Shown piece after piece: positions 22,160 through 32,591 of a stretch of DNA of 64,000 nt; position 1 is the first letter of the stretch; every line of letters begins with the position of its first letter. Under the pieces are notes generated by a model, which was given only the letters and a program-made list of their open reading frames with translations, did not search any database and was not told where the DNA came from. Both the position numbers and the translations under genes were made by a program. Source of the stretch: Acanthamoeba sp. SK_2022b (taxonomy: Eukaryota > Discosea > Longamoebia > Acanthamoebidae); contig JANDJZ010000181.1 of the NCBI GenBank assembly GCA_027943245.1, positions 20,046 to 84,045 on the forward strand, in the 5' to 3' direction.

Positions 22160-23550
22160 AGTGCATCGGAGGGGTCAGATGAGTAGCACGGGCGTCATTG
22201 ACGCTGAGTCCACGTGAGACGGATTATCACCTGATGATGTAGCTGTGCAGTTGGAACACCTCGAGCCTGTTCTCAGAGGGATCGTCGGAGAGGTAGGCCG
22301 GGTCGAGCCACATCTTCTTCTTTAGGTACAGCTTCACTTCGAGGCCGTGCTTCTCGGCCTTGGCCAGGATATCAGCGATGAAGTCCGTGGGCGCAAGACT
22401 TCGCTCTGCGTTCGAGGAACCGAGGCACGAGCGTGAGCGAACGCGTTCGCAGGAGGACATGTGTGCGAGGGTAAGGCTATACCGAGCTTGCTCTGAGGAT
22501 AGACCTCGTAAATGGCGAACTCCGAGGGGTCATTCAGCCGCACGGCCTTGGTCGTGAGCGGCGTGAAAACGTCGGCAGCCGTAGACACGGGGTCGATCTG
22601 TACCGCGGCTTCGCTTCCGCTGGGCAGCGTGAACCAAACTCGTATCTGCCTTCGCTCCTATTGACGCAGGCAAAGAAAAAAAAAAGGCCATTGTCACGGT
22701 CACAACCGTCTGTCTCAGCGAGGCGGGCCAAGGTAGTAATACCTTGTTGGCCTCAAGCTCGAGCATGGACGGGGGATACTGCCTGTTCTCCTTCTGCTTG
22801 ACGCGGAAGGCCAGCATTTTGAGCTTGTCGTAGGCGTAGCGCGCGAATGCGCCGAGATCCGTCGGAATGGTGGAGGCCTCGAGCAAGAAGGCGCCCAGAT
22901 AGGGAAGGAAGGCCTCGGTCGGCGGGAAGACACCACAGCACGCAGCCAGGATCTCCCAAGCGCGCAGCGTGCCCTCCCTAATGAGGAGAGACGACACAAA
23001 TATCTAGTTGAGAACGGAGGGAGCACAGTGTGTAGGCGGAGTAACGTGCAGCAGGGAGGGGAGTTACTTGGATGGGTTCAGGGTGGCCTGCTTCATGATC
23101 TGCGCGTAGATCTCATTCCTGAATGCGGCGGGATGGGCGATACCAGCCACGAATACGTCCTTAAGGACCGGATAACCCTCCTCGCCCTCGATGAAGCGGG
23201 TGATCTTGCGGAATAGCGTCAGCGACAGGTTGACGTAGTTCACGCTGCTGGTCTTGTGCAACGGAGAGTCGAGTTTCTGTTGCGGAACAGCGCATTAACA
23301 AATAAATCGCCTCCAAGCTCCAACAACGTGCGCGGCAAGACAAAGGACTGACATTAATACCTTGGAGTAGGCGCAGATCTGCTGCGTAGAGAACGACCTC
23401 TGTCGACGCAGCGAAAGGGCACTCTTGCGCTTGGCCATGTTGAAGTTGGAGCGCGCGTATTCCTCGAAAGAGTACCGGAGCAGATCGGCCTGGCTCACAA
23501 TTTCGGGTATCTCCCTGCCACGACAGATTACAAACCTACGCTCGAAAAGC

Positions 23551-23611
<61 letters not shown>

Positions 23612-24771
23612 CGTACTCGTTTCCTTCCTTGCGGTGCATAGGAGTGTGCTGCTTGTTCTGCTGAAGCTTCTCGACGACACGCCTACGCAGGGAGGTCACG
23701 CGCGGCGATTCGTAGTACATGGCCGGCTTGACAGGCTGCAGGGAAGTGTTGAGGGCTGCCGCGTGCAGCACCTTATCGGCTTCCTGGCCGCTCTCGGTGA
23801 TGGGCTCCATGGCATCGGTCTCCAGCACGATGTCCGGCAGCTTGTTCACCTCAAACAGCACTGAGTCGGGGTCTCCCTGTGCCTCCCCCTGGGTCTGGAG
23901 CGCTCCAGACGACCCTTCGCTCTGCAACTGAGCACTGCGCTGTGCGTTGATCAACTCCCGCTCCCGGAGCTTCTCCTCGGCCTCCTTCTGGCGTCGCAGC
24001 TCCTCCTCGCGCCGCCTGGCCTCCTCCAACCTCCTTCTCCGCTCGTACTCGGCCCGTCGCATCTCGTAGAAGATTCTACGTGCCAGGAATGCGCGGATGT
24101 CTGGTTTGCGCAAGGAGAGTTTGTTAAGGCAGGCAACATCTCCTCTAAAGCCCCTGAGCTTCTTGGCTTGGTGAATGCGTACAGGCCTGTATCTTAATCG
24201 CGGATGCTCTGTAATGGCAGTAGTAGTTGCGCACCCACACCATTCGCCACCTGTACACAACCATGTCCACGTTCATACTGGGGTACTGGTGAAGCTGCGC
24301 AGGGCAGGGTCAGTGCGAAGAGGTGTACCAGCTCTGAATCTGGATTACACGGCCTCTCAGGGCTGCGCCCTTCGCTGATTCGAGGCGGTTGTACTGTGGT
24401 GTTTTTAATAAAAGCGATTAGAGATGGCGGTTTGAACATGCATGTGTGTTGTGGGCAGTCACCAACCTGGTCATCTTTCATGAAGATCTTGGTTCGACCA
24501 GGCTGCCAGGCGTCGCCAGGGGCTCCCAGTTTGTTCATGATGGCCACGCTGTGAGAGAGCATATCACCCTAGAACGTGGCAGCCAAGGATCGTGAGCCGA
24601 GAAGGCTGTGCAGATAGATTCGCCTGTGCACACGCAAGAGGGAAGCACACCGCAGCCGGCCGACCGCCTGTTTTGGACATCAACACGTGGTAGCGGGCGA
24701 GGAACTCCTTGGCAGGGAAACGAATAGGGTAGCCCATTCTGCGAATGCGAATAGTTTCCATCATCCCTGCG

Positions 24772-24835
<64 letters not shown>

Positions 24836-27800
24836 AGTCAGTCCACTGAGATGTGAGCTACCGCGGTACGGCCGGAATCGGACGAACCTGAGCTGAGCCA
24901 ACACCATATCGTCGTCGAAGATACCGGCCTGCTTCAGAGTGTTGGGCTTGATGCATCGCACATAGTGAGGCGATGTCGCGCCGAGCGTGGCCATCAGTTC
25001 GTTCAATTGGTTCTGACCATGATTAAGCATGAAGGGGTGAGGCACGTTGTTTGGAAGATCATTGAGGTTAAAGAGAGAAACCTTGAATATGGTGCCCACT
25101 GTGGCGGCCTTCCTGCCGGTCTTAGGATTGTCGATTTCGGCGGCTACGGGCGTGAAGATCGTCTTGATCAAATTCACCGAACTGTTGTGCAGCACACGGA
25201 CCAGATCCTCCGGCAGCGTGTCCTTATTCTTGTCGAGGAACCCAGCCACCTCGTACGCCACCTGCCGCGCTATCATGTTTATACTTCCTTTCTTTCGTGT
25301 CGTGGTGCCCCTCCCCCGTATGATGAGTGGAGCTCCGAACCTCTCCAGCGTAGTGCTTAATGATGAAGCTGGTGCGCGACTTCTTGGGCATTTCAAACTT
25401 GTTGTGCTTGCCGTGGTTGGTGGCAAGCTTGCCGAGGAAAGTCAAGTCGGTAGCCTTGGGGAAGCGGCACTCTTCGTCCAGCAGCGCGATGATGCCGGGG
25501 GGCCTGGTCAACATTTACGAGGTGAGCGACGTTTTCGTGAATTGCCGCACAGACTACTGCTTACCTGACTTTTTCAATAAGATCGAGACAGTCTTGGTTA
25601 TCTGCGTAGACGACAGCTGAGACGGGGATGCCCTCTGCTTGGTATTCCTACGTAAAACATGGTGTTGCATCCAGAACGAACCGAGTGAGTGATGTAGACG
25701 CGTGGGTGCACGGCACAACATGGGCCAAAAAGCACCTCTTGCTCCAATTTGAAGATCGTAACGTTGAAGAAGTTCTGCAGCTTTTCATTGGCAAAGTTGA
25801 TGCACATCTGTTCGAAGCTGTTGACCTACAGCGAGACAGGAAGGTGAGGAGAGCGCCAACGTGCGTGTATAATGCAGCTTCCCTTCAATCGAGAGGAGAG
25901 GAGAGGAGAGGAGAGGAGAGGAGAGGAGAGGAACCTTGAAGTTCTCGAAACCGAAAATGTCGAGCACGCCAATGAATGACTTGGTCAGCTTGGGCTTGTG
26001 GATAACCCGGTTGATCGACTCCACAATCCAATCGAACATGTAGCTGTACAGGGACTACGCGAGCACAGGAGTATCAACAGGTCGACCCGCTTCAATTATG
26101 AATGCGATAAAGGCGAGAGAGAGAGAGAGAGAGGATACCTTAGCCAAGGCGTCGCGAGTATCGGTGGCCTGTTCAGGTTTGAGGTTGAGCATGATCTTCT
26201 GGCCCGATACAGCCATCGCCCGCGTGGTCAGGGCGCTGTTGAGTGCATCGGCCTTAACGCCAAGCAACCGGGCGACCACCTCCAGGTCTGATGTGCCGCA
26301 GCCAAACGCAGAGTCGCTTAGTTAACAGAGACTTCTTGGCCCAGCGCCAATTAATGAAACCTCACCCACACACGTCGTCCATACACAGGGGGCGCTCATA
26401 CCCTTAGGGTTCATGACCTTGGAAACTTCGCCGCCCTCGAACTTGATGTTGCCCAGACGCAAGATACCTGTGTAGAGATAGAAGTGAGCCTTGAACACAA
26501 GCAGAGAGAGAGAGAGAGAGGATCGAACCGGAGAGAATTCTGAACATCTGTTCTTCGGTTTCAGTGGGAATGTCCAGGGCGGACAGAGCCATCTGCAAAA
26601 GAGGAAGGGGCGTGAGATTGACTGTCGGCAACGCAGCGTTAGGGAAGGAAGGAACTCTGGCGTACACGTAAGCGATCAAAGTCTTGCTCGTCGTGAATGT
26701 GCGGGACCGTGTGGCATCCGCTTTGATTTAGGTAGTGATATTCTTCGAGCGGCAGAAGGGACCAGGCCTCTGTCATGCGTGGGAGGGTAAGGCGACGTCC
26801 ACGCCATGGGAAAAAAATCAAACAAACGTTGAAGGCGAACCTCGTTCGCTCGGGGTACACCCCTTGAGCAGTTGATAGAAGACGTGGTAGTTGCGTTCGC
26901 CCTCGGCTTGCGACACAAGGCGTGACTAAGGCGAGTAAATCGAGGTCAGCCACCATGGCCTCTAATGAAGGCCAACAGCAAACATGCTGCATGGCGCTAA
27001 CACCCATGTCACACGTACTCTTTCCAACAGATCTGCGCACGGGAAAGACCACGTCAGCACACGGGCTAATAAACAGCAGAAGGAACCTATTTTGGAGAAG
27101 CGTACAGTTGATGATCCTTGCTCCCACGATCTGGCCGGAGGCTCCGAAGTGGATCTCGATAAACTTACCCTGTGTGTGGGAGTCGAAACACATGGTTGCT
27201 GAGTGAGCACGGTAGTTCGCGAGCAATGGCAACCGGAATACGTACGAAGCGGGAGCTATTGTCGTTACGGACGGTTTTTGCATTACCGAAGGCCTCCAGC
27301 ACAGGACTGCGGCACGATGAGTGATAAGGACAAGGTATGGTCACTCCGTGAGCAAGACGGGCGTACCTAGACTCGAGGATCATCTGCTCTACCTCCGAGT
27401 GCCGGTTGGTACGAGCAGCTAGGTATTGCAGAATAAGCTTCGTGGCCTCTGTTTTACCGGCACCACTCTCACCGCTGCTCAGAAACGGTGTCGCATTAGC
27501 GTATTGGTTGCCACGATTGCCTATGGAAGGGGAGCGGGTCTGAACGAGTTCGCACCTGATAATGACCGACTGGTTTTGGTTATCTTCGCGCATGTCGTGG
27601 TAGCAGCTCTCGGCCGTGGCGAAGATGTGGGGCGGCGGGCGGATCGATCCTGCAGCTCGACCGATGTACTCACGTACCACCTCTTGGCTGTAGATGGGAA
27701 GCTCCCGGTATGGATTGAGAGAAACCAGGATGGAACCCGTGTTGGTCTGAATCAAACGTAGTAGAGGGAGAGGGGAGAGAGAGATAGATCATGATGCTCG

Positions 27801-27986
27801 TGAGAGGCCAAGAAGATGAGATTAATGAAGAGAGCAGAGGAGCAGTACGTAGATGAGATTCTTCGTGTAACGTAGCTTCAGGTTCTTCAGGATTCCCTCC
27901 TCGGAAAGATTGCCCATCTTTATCATGTCGTCGATGCCACTGCTCGTGAGGTTGACATCGCTAACTACGTCGTCGCGCTCCAACAT
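17813..27986 (-). CDS. Unconventional myosin, class VII-like: motor-IQ-MyTH4-FERM-SH3-MyTH4-FERM
   Basis: This is one long minus-strand gene with about 35 short introns. Motor domain: [19 protein letters not shown]-loop [20 protein letters not shown], switch I RNDNSSRF spliced to GKFIEIHFG, switch [21 protein letters not shown], actin-binding region [17 protein letters not shown], and converter region [19 protein letters not shown]. An IQ/charged neck follows (AIKIQAC, then [20 protein letters not shown]). First MyTH4: [40 protein letters not shown]. First [58 protein letters not shown]3: [30 protein letters not shown]. Second MyTH4: [20 protein letters not shown]. Second FERM ends [12 protein letters not shown], stop 17813-17815. 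This layout matches Dictyostelium-type myosin VII, which works in filopodia and adhesion. ATG 27986 begins [13 protein letters not shown] just before the motor core; a further 5' exon is possible. Confidence 0.9.
18192..18216. repeat. Short (TAG)n trinucleotide repeat
   Basis: About seven TAG/GTA units in a myosin-gene intron near its 3' end. Confidence 0.8.
22101..22157. repeat. (TG)n microsatellite
   Basis: About 28 TG units on the plus strand in a myosin intron; the transcript would read (CA)n. Confidence 0.97.
23553..23610. repeat. (TG)n microsatellite
   Basis: About 29 TG units on the plus strand in a myosin intron; the transcript would read (CA)n. Confidence 0.97.
24777..24832. repeat. 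(AC)n microsatellite
   Basis: 28 AC units on the plus strand in a myosin intron. The transcript reads (UG)n, complementary to the (CA)n runs of the 22101 and 23553 introns of the same pre-mRNA. Confidence 0.97.
25892..25932. repeat. (GAGAG)n pentanucleotide repeat
   Basis: About eight GAGAG units in a myosin intron. Short (GA)n tracts also occur at about 26110-26131 and 26503-26520 in other introns of this gene. Confidence 0.95.
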
Positions 27987-28360
27987 GATGATGACGTGAG
28001 GCTCCCCTCAAAGTTGCACCTTAATGGCAAGAGATGAAAGGTGGGGTCCGTGGAGCCACTGTGGTACACCTCTTTCGAGAAAGGTGGCCTGCTTGCCTTC
28101 TCCTCTCTTGAACGCAACTGTTCAAAAATATGTTTTTCGCATCGGTGGCAGCGCGAAAAGGTAGGTGCCTATTTGGGGCGAGTTACCTTGTCTGGCCGAG
28201 TTTGGGCTATGGAGCTAAGGGCGCGTAACGCGGAAAACGGAAGCATGCACTTACATGACGGGTTAGCCTCATGCTTAGATAGATAATAAACTATAACAAA
28301 CGTGGCGTTTTTCCATCGAAATTACATTACTAATAAGTTTGCAAAAAACTTAAACTACCG
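27987..28360. other. Intergenic region upstream of the myosin
   Basis: 374 bp between the myosin start and the stop of the next minus-strand gene. It must hold the myosin promoter and 5' UTR, and perhaps an unseen 5' exon. The part at 28280-28360 is AT-rich. No other gene is supported. Confidence 0.4.
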
Positions 28361-29920
28361 TTAAACACTGTTTGGTGGCCGCGGGGCACCCTGTGGGGGC
28401 ACAGCTCCCGACGGCGTGCGCTGAGGCGGTGCATTGGCGAGCACGGCGGCTGCTCTCGTCCCGGGACCCGGCCGGGCGAGCCGCGCTGCTGGTCGACTGG
28501 GCGGTCGAGATGGGGGAGAGGGAGAGGGCGAAGGGACCTGAGTGAAGTGTGGAGGCAGCTTGCCTGTGGGCGGTCGAATGGAGGGCGGCAGGCCGGGAGG
28601 AAGCGTGGGGCCCGTGGGCGGCCGATGGGCGGGCGGCCGGCCGAGGGGAAGCGCGGAGCCAGATGGAGGCCGTGACGCAGAAGGCCCTGGAGGGGGTTGG
28701 CGTCCGGCTACCATTGACGTGGGCGCTGGCCCAAAGAGCGTGCCTCGGGGAGGGAGGCCCATCGCTGGCGTCGAGATGACGGGAGCTGCATAGGGCTGTG
28801 GTAAACGGCTAGTCGCTGCGGGGCTTAGCGCTGGCCTTGGCACCGCCGGCGCTGTGGCGGCGAAGGCAGTGGTAGCGGTGGTTGTGGCCACCGCGCCGGT
28901 GGGAGGTGGGAGGCGAGCTGGCGGGGTGGATGGCGGTCTGCCTCGGCCTCGCCTTGTGGGCGGTCGCGCTGGTGGAGGAGCAGCGTGGGATGGTGGCTTT
29001 GGCGTTGTGGCAGTGGCTACGGTGGCTGAAGGAGCGACTGCCGAAGTGATGGTAGGAGCAGAGGATGATGACGACGAAGATGATGAAGATGCGATAGGAG
29101 GAGTGGACAAGGTTGTCGATGAAACGGGGTTCGGCGGTGGCGAGTGCGGCAACGAGTCGGCGAACGATTCCGGCTCGCGTTTGGCCGCCTGCTTCTTGGT
29201 CTTGATGACGTCGATCTCTGGACGAGGCGGTACCACCTCGAGCAAGAAGTCGAGGTTGTCCCCCTGCGCTACCGTTCTCGCTGTTGGCAGGCATGCACGC
29301 ACACGCACAAACACACGTGAGGAGCGGCAGCGCGAATGAGCACAAGAGGACCCGTACCGACGTCACGGTAGTAGACCATCTTCCGTTGTTCGTGTTGCGT
29401 GTGCTCGTAGGCCTTTTTGATCAGCAGCTCGCACAGCAGCTCCTGCGCACCGCCAAACCACGTATACGTGTGACCATGAGCCAACACAACGGGTGAGAGC
29501 GAGAGGAGTTGGGCGGCGTACGGCCGAGCGGCACATAAGGAGAGCGGCATCATTGCTGATGAGCTTGACGTCCGGATCGGTCTTGAGGATGCGCTTCACC
29601 CGCGCTAGCGGCAGGGTGTTGAGGCAGCTCTTCTTTGCCTTGGTGCGCTTGACTCGCTCACCGCCCCTCCTGCCCTTGGCGGGCGTGGTGCCTTCCTCTT
29701 CCATGTGCCCTCGCCCGCCCTTCCCCACGCGCCCCTTTCCCTTCACGTCCCCCTCCTCTTCCTCGTCCATGTCGTCGTCATCTTCATCTTCGTCCAATTT
29801 CACCTCTCGAGATGCTTCGTGGCCGACACGATCGCTGGGAGGCAGTTGTGCGGCTAACGTTACCACCCCCTCCTCTTCCACCACATCGGTCGAGGTGTCC
29901 TCCACCGGATCCAGCTCCAT
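28361..29920 (-). CDS. Histone-fold (CBF/NF-Y, CHRAC/POLE4-like) protein with proline-rich tail
   Basis: The ATG at 29920 gives an acidic, then Lys/Gly-rich N-terminus of about 97 residues (DEDEDDDDMDEEEEGDVKGK). The histone fold occupies about 98-200: CLNTLPLARVKRILKTDPD, VKLISNDAALLMCRSA spliced to ELLCELLIKKAYEHTQHEQR, KMVYYRDV spliced on toward NLDFLLEVVPPRPE. LPxxRVKxILKxDPDV is the signature of the NF-YC/DRAP1/CHRAC/POLE4 branch. Such proteins pair with an NF-YB-type partner in transcription, chromatin-remodelling or DNA-polymerase-epsilon complexes. The C-terminal 250 residues are Pro/Ala/Thr/Ser-rich with polyserine and repeated PPxRPPxG units, much longer than in CHRAC or POLE4. Stop at 28361-28363. 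The start is only 66 bp from the divergent EF-hand gene. Which complex it joins cannot be told from sequence. Confidence 0.82.
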
Positions 29921-29986
29921 TTAAACAAATGCCGGCGGAAAAAGCTTTTCTTTTCTTAGAGTGGGAGGAAAGAAGTAACCATAAAG
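29921..29986. promoter_or_regulatory. Very short shared promoter/5' UTR region
   Basis: 66 bp separate the divergent start codons of the histone-fold gene and the EF-hand gene. The sequence includes AAAGCTTTTCTTTTC. Both genes must share regulatory DNA or use promoter elements inside the neighbour. Confidence 0.45.
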
Positions 29987-32267
29987 ATGAGCACGCCTCA
30001 GCAGCAGCCCTTGTTTGGGTACACAGCCACAACGTCCGGCGCTTCTGCCCCACCAGCAGGTACAACTATTCCTCGCGCCTCTCGTTACCTGCGTGCTCCA
30101 CCTTTCTTCTTTCTTTTGGTTGACGCACTGGGGCAGGAGGTGGGGGTGGTGGCTACTACGCCCCGGGTCAGCAGGCAGCAGCAGCAAGCTCTTCCCCCTG
30201 GAGCCAGCCTCAGCAAGCCTGGAACGGGCCTGGTGGCTCTTCTTCCTCAACTGCCTACCCGCCCCAGCAGCAGCAACAGCAGCCCGGCGGCGCGCAAGGA
30301 CCTCAAGGAGGCGCTCCTGGGGCCTATACACCACACACCGCCGGCCAGCAACAACCACCACAGCAGCAGGGCGGTGGCTTTCCTCAAGCCGGCCCACTAC
30401 AACCGCAGCAGCAGCAGCAGGCGTGGAGCGGGGGACAGCAGCCCAGCTCGCCCGGCGGCGCGCTGGATGCAAGCAAGACCTATCCCTCATCGCCTCAGCC
30501 GGCGTGGCAGACGCCTGGCGGCCCTGGCCCTACCGGCGGCTCCTATCCTCAACAGCAGGGAGGACCCTTGCCCGGTGGCTACCCACCACAGCAGCAGCAA
30601 CCGCAACAGCAGCCAGCGCAGCCACAGGGAGGCCCGCCCTACCCGCAGCAGCAGTCTGGAGGACCAGGAGGCTGGAACCAGCCGTCACAGGGAGCCCAAC
30701 AGGGCTACCGCCAGCAGCAGCAACAGGGCGGGGGGTACCCACCCTACGGCGGATCCTTCCCTCCTCAGCAGCAACAGCAACAGCAGCAGCAACAGCAGCA
30801 ACACCAACAGCCCGCCGGATCAGGCGGCTGGGGCCAGCAACAGCCTACCTACCCACAGCAGCCACCACAGGCGGGCGGCTATCCTCAGAGCGGATGGGGA
30901 GGGCAGGCACAGGGGCAGCAGGGATGGGGCGGTCCCCCTGCGCCTGCCGGAGCTCAGATGCAGGGCGGTCCCGGCGGGATCACGCCGACATCGGCCACCG
31001 TCTACACCAAGACGACGACCTATGGCGCGGGCCCCGCTCCGGCCTACGGAGGACCGGCGCCCTATCCGCCGCAACAGCAGCCGCCCGCCTCAGGCGGCCC
31101 GTGGGGCGGGCTCGCCCCGGGCTCGTCCTCCTTTGCCTCTCTCCCGTCCAAGAGTTTTAACGTCACCCAGGGCTGGGTACCCACTTCACGCGCGCGCGCG
31201 TGCGCACACACAATGCCCTTGAAGTTAAATTTGACCAATCATGCGCGCGGGGGTCGCACTGGCAGCTCTCCTACTACGGGCAGCCATCGCCGGACGAGAT
31301 GATGATCCTGCGGGAGTGGTTCAATGCGGTTGATCAGGACGGTCCGCGCCTGCCCCCTCCTCTTTTTCTTTTTTCTTTTTTGCCGTCGCTGGTTGGTCGT
31401 GTCATGGTGCGTCTCTCTTACTGGGACACAGGCAGCGGAGAGATCGACACGGAAGAGCTGCAGCGCGCGCTGGCAGCGAGTGGGGACAACTTTGACAAGC
31501 AAGCGCGTACGGACCGCCGCCCTTCTCGTTTCCGCATACACGTGGCTCCTCGCTGACGCCTCCAAGCGCTGCTGCTGGGCATACAGTGGACCTGATGGTG
31601 TCCATGTTCGACGACACCGGGAGCGGCACCATCGACATCTCCGGTACGTGCACTCGCCTCCCTTCCTCTTCAAACGCCTCAGCGCTGATCGTTTCGCGTC
31701 GCGTGTCCGCGTGCGGATGAGTGCACACAGAGTTCATTTCGCTGTTTCGGTACATCAACGCCATCCGGCAGGCCTTTGACTTCTACGACCCGCGCCAGAC
31801 CGGTGCCATCGACCTCCCGCAAGTGGTACACACCAGCCTTGGTCTGTGAGGCCTCCTCTCTTCGCTGCCACGGCTTATCTTGGTCATGAATCCACACACA
31901 CACACGCAGGGCGAGGCGCTCGGAAGAGCCAACTTCCAGCTGCCGCAGGTGACCGTGCAGGCGCTCTTCTTCAAGTTCGACAAGCAGAAGCGAGGACGAC
32001 TCAACTTTGCCCAGTTCCTCGAGATGTCGATGTACCATTCCCTGCCACTCACCTCCTCACGCAACCACGCCAACAACGTTGACCGCAACAACGCGGTGGT
32101 GGGGGACAATGGTTGCGGTGGGCCTGTGATTTGGCCACAAACAACACAGGTATCTGGGCAACCTGCGCACGGCGTTTGAGCGACAGGCGTTCGGGCAGGA
32201 GAAGCTGCGCCTCGACTTGGAGGGCTTCACGTCGGTCATGGCCACCATCTACCAGCCGCAGCCCTGA
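29987..32267 (+). CDS. Penta-EF-hand protein with very long Gln/Pro/Gly-rich N-terminus
   Basis: Penta-EF-hand proteins (ALG-2, peflin, sorcin, calpain small subunit) bind calcium and pair through EF5. The ATG at 29987 (MSTPQQQPLFGYTATTSG) leads by splicing into about 370 residues rich in Gln, Pro, Gly and Tyr, with a polyglutamine run of mixed CAG/CAA codons at about 30764-30810. The C-terminal EF-hand region is split by short introns: LREWFNAVDQDG joined to SGEIDTEELQRALA (EF1, canonical), MVSMFDDTGSGTIDISEF (EF2, canonical), AFDFYDPRQTGAIDLPQV (EF3, degenerate), ALFFKFDKQKRGRLNFAQF (EF4, degenerate) and LRLDLEGFTSVMATIYQP (EF5). Stop at 32265-32267. The N-terminus is far longer than in ALG-2 or peflin, whose N-termini are Gly/Pro-rich but short, and is probably disordered and possibly phase-separating. 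Closest type: peflin/ALG-2. Confidence 0.87.
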
Positions 32268-32591
32268 CCGACACCATGACTCGATGGCGATGGTGGTTCT
32301 CCCCCATACCTCGAGAGCGCTCCGTCTTGTTACCCTTTTCAGACCCTCCCCGCCGCTCACCGACCCTGCTTCACGCCCTTGGCCTTCGAAGAAAACGCAG
32401 TGTTCGCGAGTCGTGCTGCCAGTTTAGTGCACTTTCACGCGCTTGCCTCGCACTCCCTCTCCTCCACGGCCTATGTCTTGAACGAGAGGGAGTAGAGAGA
32501 CAGGGCACAGGTAGAGACAGAGAGAGGGGGAGAGGGCACGGCGGGCCGTGATGTGAGTCTCAGGGCCATTCGCTCTGTTTAGGGACTCGGC
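32268..32591. other. Convergent intergenic region (3' UTRs)
   Basis: 324 bp between the ends of the EF-hand gene (+) and the hydrolase gene (-). It contains a GA-rich stretch near 32500-32535. No gene is supported. Confidence 0.5.

Noticed and set aside
30015..31222. Two long plus-strand Arg/Thr/Ala-rich frames overlapping the EF-hand gene
   Set aside because: They are alternative frames of the CAG-rich exon. The Gln/Pro/Gly frame leads by splicing into the EF hands.
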